From assembly GCF_023101765.2 (NCBI RefSeq), contig NC_064214.1:11352001-11416000 (forward strand): 64,000 nt of DNA, written 5' to 3'. Both the position numbers and the translations under genes were made by a program. Below, piece after piece: positions 36,069 to 47,261 of the stretch (its first letter is position 1; every line of letters begins with the position of its first letter). The notes below the pieces were generated by a model. The model was not told where the DNA came from. It saw only the letters and a list, made by a program, of their open reading frames with translations, and made no database searches. The DNA comes from Spodoptera frugiperda. Lineage: Eukaryota; Arthropoda; Insecta; Lepidoptera; Noctuidae.

Positions 36069-38607
36069 TTACGTGGCCATCAATATATGCAACTACGTTT
36101 CTCTTTCTTAAGTTGAAATAGGATTCGCAATTATGATGTTTTAATGGCATTATTTTCGTTCCTGTAAATAGTTAACAAGCGGGAGAGATCTAGAATACTT
36201 TATTCCCTAAGACAGCGCGAACAAAACCACGGGCGGAAGGCTTGTATAAAATAAATGTATATTTTTAGCAATAGAAACATTGCCGACCACATACCACAAT
36301 ATCCCGTCAATTTCCTATCCAATATAAGTTTTCTATACCAATTTTAAACTAATTTTAAAATTTTCAGTCTAGTACTGAATTTTCTAGACCAGACTTCAGC
36401 TATAAATACCTAAGTTCAGTCGCTCATTTTTACTTAAAACTGACAAAACTTTAAGTGCTTTTGTCGACTCGATGTTTAGAGAAACTATAAATAAATAATT
36501 AATGCATTCAGGTCGTTGTAGTTCTAGAAATATTATGCTTTTAAAGTTTCTCATTTTAGATTTTTAGGCGAGTTTGTATTGAGTTTAATTATTCAGTATC
36601 GTTACTTATGTCTGTTTGATTTTTTATTCAAGTTGGACTATCCTCTGAGACCTGGTTGAAAATAGTGTCAAAGAATTTTTAGGTTCTTTGAATCTCAAAT
36701 TAAGTATCTACACCCAAGCTATGTTTTAAACTTAATAAGTCGGCAGTGTATACTGTTTTTGACTATGAGTCCCGGTTTGGCTTGAAACAAGTCGAGCATC
36801 TTTTTTTATGGAATAGAAAACAAAAGAGCAGACGGCTCACCTAGTGGTAAGCGATCAGCGACGCCCATGGACACTCGCAACACCAGAGGAGTCACAGTTT
36901 ACAATAGGAAGCTGTATACAATATACAATTTAGCATAATTATCTCACTGTATAAAAATACCTTCCCTATATTTACGAATCAAAAACCAAAGATAGATAAT
37001 ACAAGCTTACTCTTTCTTTTACAATGGCCGGTACTTAAGCCAGAGTCACAAAGCATTTCTTAATTCAGTACATTCGTTCCACACAATAGTCAGTGCATAT
37101 TCCTTTGTCGTTTCATTCATTAAAAGTACCAGGTACCTATTGTTTCATTACGTTACATTCTGTATTCTTTGTTTACGAGAATGCGTAATGGAAATTCTGT
37201 TTTCATCGCATTTGCGACTTTATTGCGATGGGATAAGGAGTCAAGGTTTTGTTGATAGATGTTCGAGCTTTTTGTTGCTCTTTATTTGTTTACATATTTA
37301 TTTTTATATATTGAATTGTTATCTGACGGGTTCAGCTAGATAAGTAACGAAAATCGATCCGATAGTTCCAATTAAAATGAAAAAGACCTTAAAATGAAGA
37401 TGGATCTCGAGATTTGGAAAATATTATCTTACATTTCAAGTTATCAAGTATTTATTGCATCCATAATATACACAAGTAGTAATACAATAGAACAAAATAT
37501 AGTCACAATTACGGAGCCTGTCGGGCACAGCAAATTGAATAATCTGATTCTGTAAACAGTTCCAATATCCACTGATTTGAACTAATATACTTTACACCTA
37601 CGTAATGTACTTAACTTTATACCATAATAGTCTGCATACTAACAATAATATTCTGCATATCATTATTACACGTGATAACTCTTGCAAAGTTATTTCATTA
37701 ACAAAGTTGCAGTTTCAAATTTAATTTCAGCAGCACTGTAATGGCGACAGATTTCAGTTTATTTCAGTTGATAAGCATAGTTTCTTCTATTAACTTACTA
37801 AAAGTATTTGAAGAAAAGACATTTCTTAAGCAATTTAGATTAATATAGACATTTGAATAATAACCCTTCCTTGGCAGTCGGGTAAAAAGTAGCAATGAAT
37901 ATAGTGTGAGAGCTGGTGGTTTAATTAAAATTTCAATTACTTTAATCTTGTAATGAAAAAATTGAGTATTTAATACGTAGGTATAAAAAAATGTTATGAA
38001 AAACGTATTAAACGTAAATGTGAGCATATTTCTTTATAAAAATATTTTCGATATTTTCTAAAATTCATAATTGTATAAACAGATTATTTATTCACAAATC
38101 CGTCATCAATATACAAATATACCAGTTTTAAACATTAACAACTTATTTTAACCAACCAATAAAAACATTTTAAAACCACTACATAAATTATACCAAACAT
38201 GTACCGAATTTCACACATCTCGGTAAATTCGGAACATAATCCAGTCACAAGGCGCGACGTGCTAAACAGAAATGCACACCCATCACACCCAAGGCCGAGC
38301 TTCGTTTAACAATTTGCATTTTCCCAGTGTTTTGTGCGAAAACACGGACGGTTATTGCTTCCGACTTACGTTTTGCTATTGTGACATTATTGCACGGGTA
38401 ATTATGTTTTCTTTGGGTTAAACTCTTTTAATATTGCGCTAAGGGCGGTAACTGGATTTATTTTGCTTACCTATTAAGCTATGCTTTGTTTAATCAGGGT
38501 GTTTTTGGGAGATGGTTTAAAATGTGATTTTATTGTTTCAGTTACTACATCCATTCTGTAAGAACGAAATGAATAATAATAACTTTATTGCTTATTTACT
38601 ACTACTA
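36069..38607. other. Intergenic with one repeat fragment
   Basis: At 36805-36900 the minus strand carries repeat family 1 (GTGTCCATGGGCGTCGCTG and the A run after TCCAT). At 36205-36245 a worn CTAG-type tail may be present. Open frames here (37140, 37764) show no gene-like properties. Confidence 0.45.
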
Positions 38608-38813
38608 ACCCTTTAACCACCCAGTTAAATATAAATTACCGTAACGATCACACGCGACTATTAAACAAAAATTAAACCTACACTAAATAAGGAAGAGCAA
38701 TCGTGTGAATAGAACAGAACAATTATGCATGTTCTCTCTCGCAGCAATACGTCACGAACGGCAGGAACGCGGAAATATGTGTCGCATATATGCGACACAG
38801 GCGGTTAAAGGGT
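38608..38813. mobile_element. piggyBac-type MITE, 206 bp
   Basis: Inverted ends ACCCTTTAACCACC and GGCGGTTAAAGGGT bound the unit; expected TTAA flanks have decayed to CTAA and TGAA. Near the right end is the perfect 20-bp palindrome GTGTCGCATATATGCGACAC (38779-38798). The partial copy at 26505 retains TTAA, supporting the class. Confidence 0.65.
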
Positions 38814-39410
38814 GAAAGATATCAGTATTTTTTTTACTTCTAGATACTGTCTATAATCGGTTGTTTATTGCTAAGGACCAAAGAGAAAAATAATTATTTA
38901 CATTTGTATTACAAAAACAAATAAAATACAGTTAAGTTAAAACGTTCCCAGTCCACTTAAGCTGCAGCGTCCTCGTACCAAAAATTCCTTTGTAAATTCC
39001 ACGTTGTACCAGAATGTTGTTTAGAGATTAGCGAGGCGTACCACGCGTTATTTAGTACCACACACATCCGTTTCACGGCACTTTAAGTGGCACGGATGCA
39101 GCATCACGTCCACATTATGTTGTTCCGAATTTTCCGAATTTACCGAAATTAGTTTTCGTATTCCGTTTCCGAGAATTAGTGGACAAAAAGCATAGGTCAT
39201 GAGGTGATTTATTATTTGAATTGCAACTAGTGTCCTCTGTGAATTTGTGATTCGTATAGTAATTTACGGTTCTGTGTTATCTTTTGTAGTGTGTTTGTTG
39301 TTTGGTAAAGGTAATTTTATTATCATTTTGTGTTTCAAATTGTTATATTGGATTTTGTGGTTTAGATAAATTTTCTTAAAAATTAAACGAGTCATATGTA
39401 TTTGCACGTT
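38814..39410. other. Intergenic, nothing assigned
   Basis: A CACTTTAAGTG palindrome near 39078 and GC-richer sequence at 38945-39180 are noted. No gene. Confidence 0.4.
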
Positions 39411-39590
39411 TGATGCGGTGGCTGGGCAACCGGTTGCCGTGCAACGTGTTGCGGGTTTGTTTCCCGCACGGAGCAACTATTTGTGCGAACCACAAATTGT
39501 TGTTTCGCCTCAGAGTGTCATTTTCATGTGAACTTGTAAGTAAGTAATCGCATCCACGATACAGGAGAAAATGGGCAATGTTTTTTCAAA
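39411..39590 (+). repeat. tRNA-derived SINE family A, fullest copy
   Basis: Head GCGGTGGCTGGGCAACCGG, CGTGTTGCGGGTTTGTTTCC (B box region), CGCACGGAGCAAC. The body has CCACAAATTGTTGTTTCGCC and GAGTGTCATTTTCATGTGAA, and the tail CATCCACGATACAGGAGAAA. Other copies at 8558, 18990, 44030, 59889 (minus) and 60484 (minus). Confidence 0.8.
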
Positions 39591-40977
39591 ACGTATCAAA
39601 ACTGTTTTTTTTTTTAATGGTGCAATATTACGTTACTGTTATATTTTCATAAATATCATGCAGGTAACTCATAAATTCCTCGCCGCATTCAAAACTTTTA
39701 CAGTTACAAAATTCGCTTATACATATTTTTCGTTTTAAATTCTTTTTAAAAATATTCTAGCACACTCTGTAGCTGCACATATTTTCAGTCCATTTTACAA
39801 AGTCCCGACGGGTCTGAAATAAGATTTTCAGCATATGGAAAATACGTATGAATGAATATTTTCAATGTAAATTATTGAAATCATTGAATCCTTGATTTTA
39901 TTACTTGAGATATCGCTGCTGTGAGGCTTCTGAGGTACCTTATATAACAAAGTGCTATTAAACATGACTGTGAATTAAAAAAATCGAGCATTAGATTTCT
40001 AAGAAACAGTAATGCTAGCAACTACTCTGGGCAAGTGTTCATAATACAATAACCTCCAAATATAACTATGATAGCTTCGTTCGAACCTTAACATTTCCTA
40101 GTTTGACAAAGGATTAAAATTTTTGTTTAATTTAATTGAAACGTCTATATAATACTGCCACCATCTTTCGAGGTAAGAGGAAGGAAGGGATTTGGTTTCG
40201 CTGATCGGATCTTATGATAACTGAACGCAATCTTATTGCTATTCATCTTTTAATCAATTGAAAACCCTTTTTAGGTTGATTATTCTCTGTTAAATTCTTG
40301 AGCGTCTTGTTGGTTAGGAAACTGCATGCTCAGCAAAATGTTTCAAGTTCGCTTGCTAAGTATGCCAACAATTTTGACAGATTTTTCAAAATTAGGAAAC
40401 TAAGAGATTAAAGTGCAACTTAACAGATACGCCAGACGTTTTAGGATTCCAAAATGTTTAGTTAAATTGTAGATCATAGATTTAATGATTAAGGATTTTT
40501 TCATTTCATTTAATAATCTAGGAAAATTTTGCGTTTCCTTCATTTACTTCTAATACCTATATTTACCAGCATCAATTTATTTAAAAAAGCAAGATAATTA
40601 TATAATAAGCAACCAATCATTGTACCATCAACAAAATCTTATAAAGTACCACAATCCCCCCTACAATCCATCTACAAGTAATTGCGAATTTCACGCGTAC
40701 ATTTTTAATACTCTTAACAACTCATTCACAGTCGACGTTCTTTGTTAAGGAAAATCGAAATACTCCGAATTTAAAATGATAAAAACACGAACTGTGAATC
40801 ACAGTGTAAGATGCCTCTATGGCTTGAGCCTTGTAAATCTTTTTCATTACATTTGTATATGGGATTTAGAGAGAAAGCTTGTGATTCGTACCTGAGTCTG
40901 AACGGCTTTGCTCTGATATTTTTGGCTACATTAAATGATAACCCGTAATAAAAATATGATCAAGTTTTTGATAATCC
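39591..40977. other. Intergenic, nothing recognised
   Basis: No supported feature. Confidence 0.45.
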
Positions 40978-41105
40978 AGTTTTTTTTGAGAGGGCAAAAT
41001 CATCCCATGGCTTCTCCCGCCTAGTCGGTTACTGATTACAAACGACCTCGTTCCTACTCCTGCTTTTTGAGTCAGAGCCCTGGTAACCCACTAGACAATC
41101 CACAG
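40978..41105 (-). mobile_element. Short element with R1-type LINE tail, copy 4
   Basis: Read on the minus strand: GATTGTCTAGTGGGTTACC, AGCAGGAGTAGGAACGAGG, GGCGGGAGAAGCCATGGG, ATGATTTTGCCCTC and an A run. The left stem of the tail hairpin has been replaced. The boundaries agree with the other short copies. Confidence 0.75.
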
Positions 41106-42306
41106 CTTGATAATCCACTGCTAGACTACCTATTCTCTACCAGTGAGAATGTCTATCTTCTCTGCAAGAGAGGTTGTTATGCAAGCGTGACAGTCATTTT
41201 AAACATCACAACTTAAAAGGTTCTATTGCTTGATGATTATCAAATGTGTACTTTAGTCGAGGTTTGTAATACTCACAGGAGGAGTACGGCTGGTAATACA
41301 TGTATCCACTCCCGTCACTACACGGCTTAAGCCTAAAATAACAATCCAAATAAGAGATCATTTCATAAACTCTTGCTTTTACAAAACGTAAACATTTTTA
41401 AAGCGAACATTTTCACAAAACCATGTAACATTTACAAATTAAATTTGTCCCAACCTCGTTTATATTTTAAAGCCCATTGCTTCAAGCACCTGTGCATCGC
41501 TTCGAGCATCTTCATACATGCTGAATAAAGCGGAAACGTGCTGGAACACTTTTCAATTGCGAATATGGTTTTATTTACTGGTATAAATAATTCAGAATAA
41601 AGCGCTTTATTCGAGTGTAGGATTTGTTATAAACGGTTTACGTGACGTTATTACATGATAATGAAAAAATAGTATAATCCCAAGAATTTTCTAGATGTTT
41701 CTATTCGAACAAGGAAATAATTTCTAAGTTGGTTGTGACAAAAACTTTTAGCCACTATCACTATTAATTTCACTAAGGACAAGTGAGTTATAGGTTTATT
41801 TCTGTCTTTTCCTTCAGAGAATACACGCCATAAAGTAGTGTAACTATACTACTTTCGTAACTATTATAAATCTTCCTATCGATTTCGATGACAGTGGTCA
41901 GTCTGTCTAACTAGACTAGCCCACTATGCAGGAAAAATTATAGTGCACAAATGTACAGGTGCATATCTCTATTCCCTCACTCTCTAAACTCAATGGGACA
42001 GCACGATTGAAGAGAGATCAGAACCAAAGGCTTTACGTGCTTTCCGAAGCATTAACACAAAATAACATCAAATATTCCCTTTAAGCTTCCCAATTTGATA
42101 CAAAAATTTTACAGTAAAATATACCTTTTATACGATCTGACAAAATTAATTCAGTCTTTAATTTATTGACCATTTCGTTGCGTTGCTCCATAAATTAATT
42201 ATCTCAGCGTTTATATTAAAACCTGTGATGCGATGTTAATCTAATAAAGTACAAAAACCAATAATAATATAAAATTCCGTTCTTATCAACTTTAATGGTG
42301 TCTGTT
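41106..42306. other. Intergenic, nothing recognised
   Basis: No supported feature. Confidence 0.45.
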
Positions 42307-42373
42307 ACCTAATTTTTTGGGTAAAGTCACGTTTTACCCATTTGTGGGTAACTTTGCCCATTTAATTAGGGTA
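42307..42373. repeat. Nested hairpin, about 67 bp
   Basis: ACCTAATTTTTTGGGTAAAG pairs with CTTTGCCCATTTAATTAGG. Inside, GGGTAAAG and TTTTACCC form a second hairpin. It may be a tiny MITE; no other copy was seen. Confidence 0.5.
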
Positions 42374-42972
42374 CCGCGATGGGGTCTACCAGGAATTGGG
42401 CTTTGGGGTAATATTTTCTTGTTTCGTCTGGAGTTACAGTGTTAATAGTGTTTTCTTTTGTGGCTGTTTGACCAGTACTGTCGCCCATTAATAAATTATG
42501 CACACAACTTTGGGGATATTATCCCTTTTTTTATTAATGAATGTTTCTCAGAGTGAAATAGAAATGAATTTGCTATCAATGTCTCAAACTTTGGAGGTAA
42601 AACATAACTATACTAGTATTTTTCATAGCCAGGTAATTAGGCCAAGCTATGTGTTTCATACGAGTAGTACTCCTGGTCACTAAAGTGCAATTGCTTAATA
42701 TAACCTGACTTATCCTCATTTCATCATCATCCGCCATCTCCAAAAGGAGATGATGAGCTCGTCATCTATAACAAGGATTGGTCGCATATAGAGAGAAGTG
42801 AAAGGAAGGTAGGCCTTACCCTCCAGTGGAGCCATCATGACTACAAACTAAAAACAAATTATCTATGCAAACTAGAAACCAATCAGTTGCTTGAAAATCT
42901 ATTAAAAAATCAATAAACAATTCGAAAGGAACACAATCATTAGCCGTATCGTGTACACAACTACATGTCAAA
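42374..42972. other. Intergenic with a LINE-tail relic
   Basis: At 42720-42840, AAAGGAAGGTAGGCCTTACC and CTCCAGTGGAGCCATCATGA resemble the 3' end of a moth LINE. The 61-codon frame at 42498 begins like a signal peptide but has no other support. Confidence 0.4.
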
Positions 42973-43054
42973 CTATACAAACCAGTATAAACTGACCTTC
43001 AAATATGCAGAAGAATTATACAAAGCGAGGCCATGATAAACTAGTTTTGTACAG
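42973..43054 (+). repeat. 80-bp hairpin-ended repeat, copy 2 of 3
   Basis: TATACAAACCAGTATAAACT at the left and ATAAACTAGTTTTGTACAG at the right, with ATACAAAGCGAGGCCATG inside, matching 17409 and 44517. Confidence 0.75.
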
Positions 43055-43394
43055 CCCGTGTGTTGCTCGAACGATTAGTTCTAATTGATTCGATGCATAT
43101 CTACTAGCCATTGCGGTCGGCGTAAATCAAGTTGATACTTGTCCGCCTTTACGGGGAAATGAAAACCGATTGTGTATCTTGATAATTAAATACAACAGTT
43201 TTATGTTGATTTTCAATTTTGATTAGTATTTGTGTTGATGGGGTAAAGATATTCAGTCTAATGTTATATGACTGGTATGGCGTTGAAAGCTCGTAAAAAT
43301 AGAAATAAAAATATAACTCCTTCTACGTGGATCAATTACGTTCGCTCTTTGACTGTTACAAGTCTCATTTTAATAGGGGATAAATATAATTTAA
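43055..43394. other. Intergenic, nothing recognised
   Basis: No supported feature. Confidence 0.45.
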
Positions 43395-43670
43395 GTGTGG
43401 GAGAGCCATGCTTCGGTACGAGTGGGACGGCTTCATAGAAAACCGACGTGAAATAACGCTTGCGTTGTGGGAATGAGGTTTTCAGAGGGCCAATTACCCA
43501 TCTTCCCAGTCTTCCCAATCCCCGATTCTCCATGAACACTTAAATTTCTAACTCTCAAAAGGCTGGCAACGCACTTGTAACGCCTCTGGTGTTTTGGGTG
43601 TCCATGGGCGGCGGTAGTTGCTTACCATCACATGATCCGTATGCTCGTTTACCGGCTTATATCATAAAAA
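43395..43670 (+). repeat. Moth dispersed repeat family 1, longest copy
   Basis: Runs from GTGTGGGAGAGCCATGCTTC through AGAAAACCGACGTGAAATAA, GGCTGGCAACGCACTTGTAA and GGTGTCCATGGGCGGCGGTA to TATATCATAAAAAAATAATG. It is probably a LINE 3' end. The 67-codon minus-strand frame here is not a gene. Confidence 0.8.
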
Positions 43671-44029
43671 AATAATGATGCTCCGTTTTGTTTATTATAA
43701 GCATTCAAAAAAAAAACACAAAACGAAATGACATTATACAAAACGAAATAAAATCTTTCGTCTTAATTAAAATTAATTCAGTGGGAAGCCTTAAAGATGG
43801 AGAGGCGTTAAACGCAATTAGAAAAACACTTCCAACGAAACTCGAAAACAACTTTTCTCGGATTTTAAGCCTTTTTCATTTGTCCAATTTATTGAATCGG
43901 CCTTTTTTCGGCCATTAAGTAAACTCCGTTTGATTGACGAATTTAATGAAGGTACATTCCGCAGCAAAATTTTGTGTTGATTACTTAGCTGTTGGATTAA
44001 TTTAATACTATAGTAATTTAGTATTGACT

Positions 44030-44165
44030 GCACAGTTGGTGCGATAGATGGGTAACTCTCAATACCCGCAAGGTGCCACTCTTTGTGTGATCCACAAATA
44101 CTTATTCCGGGTTTGAGTGTCATGTGTATGTGAAATTGTATGTTTATAAACGCTACCACGATATT
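44030..44165 (+). repeat. tRNA-derived SINE family A
   Basis: CACAGTTGGTGCGATAG, CTTTGTGTGATCCACAAATA, GGTTTGAGTGTCATGTGTAT, GTTTATAAACGCTACCACG. The tRNA-like head has lost most of its B box. The 113-codon minus-strand frame across it is not a gene. Confidence 0.7.
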
Positions 44166-44516
44166 TAAGAAAATTAAAAACGTACAGGTTATGTTATAGG
44201 AATGTTACTTGTATAAATATTGTTATAACTCAATCCATATTCATATAAATATATCTGCGATGTAATCGTTAACATAACATCAACTTGTAGTTCAATGCCA
44301 CGCGCCATAACTTTACGTGTCAAACATAAAAATTAACATCATAATAATCTAACACTAAACACATTTTCATGTATAACACTATAAATCCATTTCACAAGCA
44401 CGGAATACCACTATATTAATTAGTAAAAAAGAACCTTGAAATACTAACAAAACATAGCTAAACGTTATGGTTGAATACTAAACTATATGTATAACTATCA
44501 TTATCACACATCAAGT
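44166..44516. other. Intergenic, nothing recognised
   Basis: No supported feature. Confidence 0.45.
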
Positions 44517-44599
44517 TATGCAAAACCAATATAAACTGACCTTTAAATCTGTGCAAAGATCATGCAAAGCGAGACCATAGTAAACTGGTTTTGTATAGA
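44517..44599 (+). repeat. 80-bp hairpin-ended repeat, copy 3 of 3
   Basis: TGCAAAACCAATATAAACTG at the left, GATCATGCAAAGCGAGACC inside, and TAAACTGGTTTTGTATAG at the right, best preserved on the right side. Confidence 0.75.
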
Positions 44600-46648
44600 T
44601 AGATATGCCACAAACTTCGCGATTCGGTTGTCCCAGTTTAAAAGTGTTGGAACTTTGGTACGTTACTGTATTGTCTGTGTCTAAGATGGAGTTTGTTTTA
44701 CTTGCAAGGACATCGCCGAGACATTTTGGCGATACAAAGGAAACTTTACTGTTTCAGTGGTCACTTTGTGGTCAGTATATAGATAGATATTATTATTAGT
44801 GCTTGTATCTTCTTTGATAACTTTGTTACGATGAAAAACAGCTTTGAGTTATATTTATACTTTTTATCCTTTGAGTTCTTTTTAGCTTTTTAGTAAACAT
44901 TGATTGATCACTGAACCGACAAATGTTTATAGAATATATTTCGTTAAAATTATAGTAATATAATTTACACAGACAGTAGCTACTGAGAGACAGAGAGTAG
45001 CCACTGTTACACTAATCTAGTACTAAGTCGATCTATATTTATACTTATCTGCGTACCAAATAATTGAGCTGACTGTACGTAAATAAATCATACGAATATT
45101 TTATAACACGTCCGATTTAAAATATTAATAAAAATACATTCAAAATCAGCTTACAACCGTAAACAAAAATCAGATAACTAATTCGTTCACATCGTGAATC
45201 ATGCGGACACGAAATACGATGCGTATCATACATTTTGCCGACAAAATGAATATTTATGTGCAATGCGAACAGATGAACGTTATCATTCGGTGAAACACAT
45301 AACTTATCGTTGATGGCAGAACAAAATCATTGAATGTATTAGATGTATTTGGTGTGAATTTCTATTATTTGAGGAGAAGGGTGAAGGATCCATAGTTTTT
45401 AGTCTTTATTTCTGATTTAGTCAATGTATATAAAATAAATCTGAATTGAAAATATAAAATAAATAACATCTTTCGTGCTATACATATAGTGAAAATATCC
45501 TAATACATAGATCTCTAAATTAGTCTAGACTTAGATTTTCTTTACACTACTGAGGTAGTAAATAAGAAGTAAAGTGTAAAGGGCACGTAATATCCATAAC
45601 TATGTTACAGATTTTTCTTTCAAATAGTGAGAAGCTATATAAAAACCTAATATAAAAACACAATTATAACTGACACATAAGTTGTTTCAGAATTGATGTC
45701 AAAATAATTTAAAAAGAATTACGAAAATTTCATCAAAAGTAATTTAAAAAAATAATCAATACATTTTCCAATTCCTTCGATCATTAAATTATGCAATGAA
45801 AACAATTAATATGTAATTGAATACCTTCGCGTTCACTTAGTACTTCAGCCTCAGGAAATATAAATTTAATTTCTTAACAGATATTTGGTTTCGTTCATTT
45901 AAAATTAATTACGTTGAAAACGATTCATAAAGTTCTTTATAACTTACTTGAAAATGTTTAGACGTTGGTATCGAGAGAAAATAAGAAATATGTTCTAGAA
46001 AATTGACTGTAAATAATTTGTTCTATTAGTAGATTTACCCTATGGCCAATGGAAAAATACAATATCCACCACAACATTTTCTGTGTATGTCGCAAAAGCC
46101 GGGTAAATGGACACACATTGACAGATACCGGGAATCGGGTTCAGGCTTTTTAAACTGCAATCTTCAAATTTCCTGCCAAACGGAGATTAGAGAAAACACT
46201 ACTATGTAGAGGAAGTGAGTCCAGTAGTGCTACTGTTGAGCTACTGTTGGCAGGACCCTAGACTTTGTATCATATATCATAATTGTTATTTATATCCTCA
46301 AAATAGGCATGGCAGCACCATTTATTATAATAGTTGATTAAACCATGTGTGTGTCTATTATCTGAACTAAATGTGAGAAATACAAAACTTCAATAGTTAA
46401 ATCATAGTTAACCACAGCAAAACGTGATTGTTTAATTTTCGCTCTCTAAAATCATAATTATCATCATACTTAAAGTTTTACAGAAAACTACCTATACAAA
46501 TAAAACAAGTCCGATTTTATTTTTGGATGCTTTTAGCGTAAAAGCATAGCCTTGTAAAGTAATCAGATTTCTCCACCAAACGCAATAGTTATGAATTGTG
46601 TTCGCATTCCTAGAATAACAGTATTTACTGAATATAAATTCGGCTGCA
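44600..46648. other. Intergenic up to the retrotransposon insertion
   Basis: AT-rich; no supported gene or repeat. The 64-codon frame at 44605 has no support. Confidence 0.45.
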
Positions 46649-46660
46649 GTGTTAAAGCTT
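46649..46660 (+). repeat. Left target-site duplication of the LINE
   Basis: GTGTTAAAGCTT, identical to 52839-52850 on the far side of the element. Confidence 0.95.
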
Positions 46661-47261
46661 GGGGTGCGGCGCCAGAAGACCTCCCCGTGGTGCACCCTGG
46701 GTACGGGTGATAGTCTCCCTAACGGGGGTGATAGGGTTGGAGTGGCTATTGCCCGTAGCTAACTTCTGGACGGGGCGGGCGAACCCAGGATGGGTTCTGG
46801 AGGCGGCGGGCTTTGTGTTGGCACGAGGCCTGTGCTTCCGTGGGGTCGTTTTTCCGTGCGTCTCTCTGAATTTAGCAGAGAACGTGGCGGAGAAACAAGG
46901 GCGGTGCTCGTTGTGCACTCACCCTGCCAACGAGTAGCATCGAGACACAAGTAGTGCCTCGACTGCAGCCGTCGAAGTCGTAATCCGGGAAGAGTTCATG
47001 GTTGCATGACTTGGAACGGGACGACGGTCTTGGCTTGGTCGCCTGGACCGCGAGGAAGATAACCTCTATAAAAAATTCCTCCAATACCAAGTTCTGGTGC
47101 GCGGCGAGGGTATGCATGGCTGAGGAGTATGTCAGTCGCGAGCGCACCCCCAGCTAGGGGACCGCTGGACCCTCTAGTTGAGTACTAAATGTACACTTAC
47201 CCAGGTACAGGGGGCACTGCCTGGGCGGACCGTTTATTTCCCCCATACTCGTGGGACTTAT
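46661..47261 (+). other. LINE 5' UTR
   Basis: GC-rich leader before the first ATG of ORF1. Elements of this clade usually carry an internal promoter in this region, but no specific motif was identified. Several open frames on both strands (46652-47147) are by-products of its composition. A TTG at 47178 in frame with ORF1 could extend the protein by 28 residues, but ATG is the simpler start. Confidence 0.8.

Noticed and set aside
39411..39480. Possible tRNA gene
   Set aside because: The tRNA-like sequence is the head of SINE family A; the cloverleaf is not complete and the body and tail of the SINE follow.
42498..42683. 61-codon frame starting like a signal peptide
   Set aside because: Only the first 20 residues look meaningful; no promoter motif, conserved cysteines or poly(A) signal nearby.
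46659..46937. 92-codon plus-strand open frame at the start of the LINE
   Set aside because: Begins in the target duplication and lies in the 5' UTR; no known ORF in this position in the clade.
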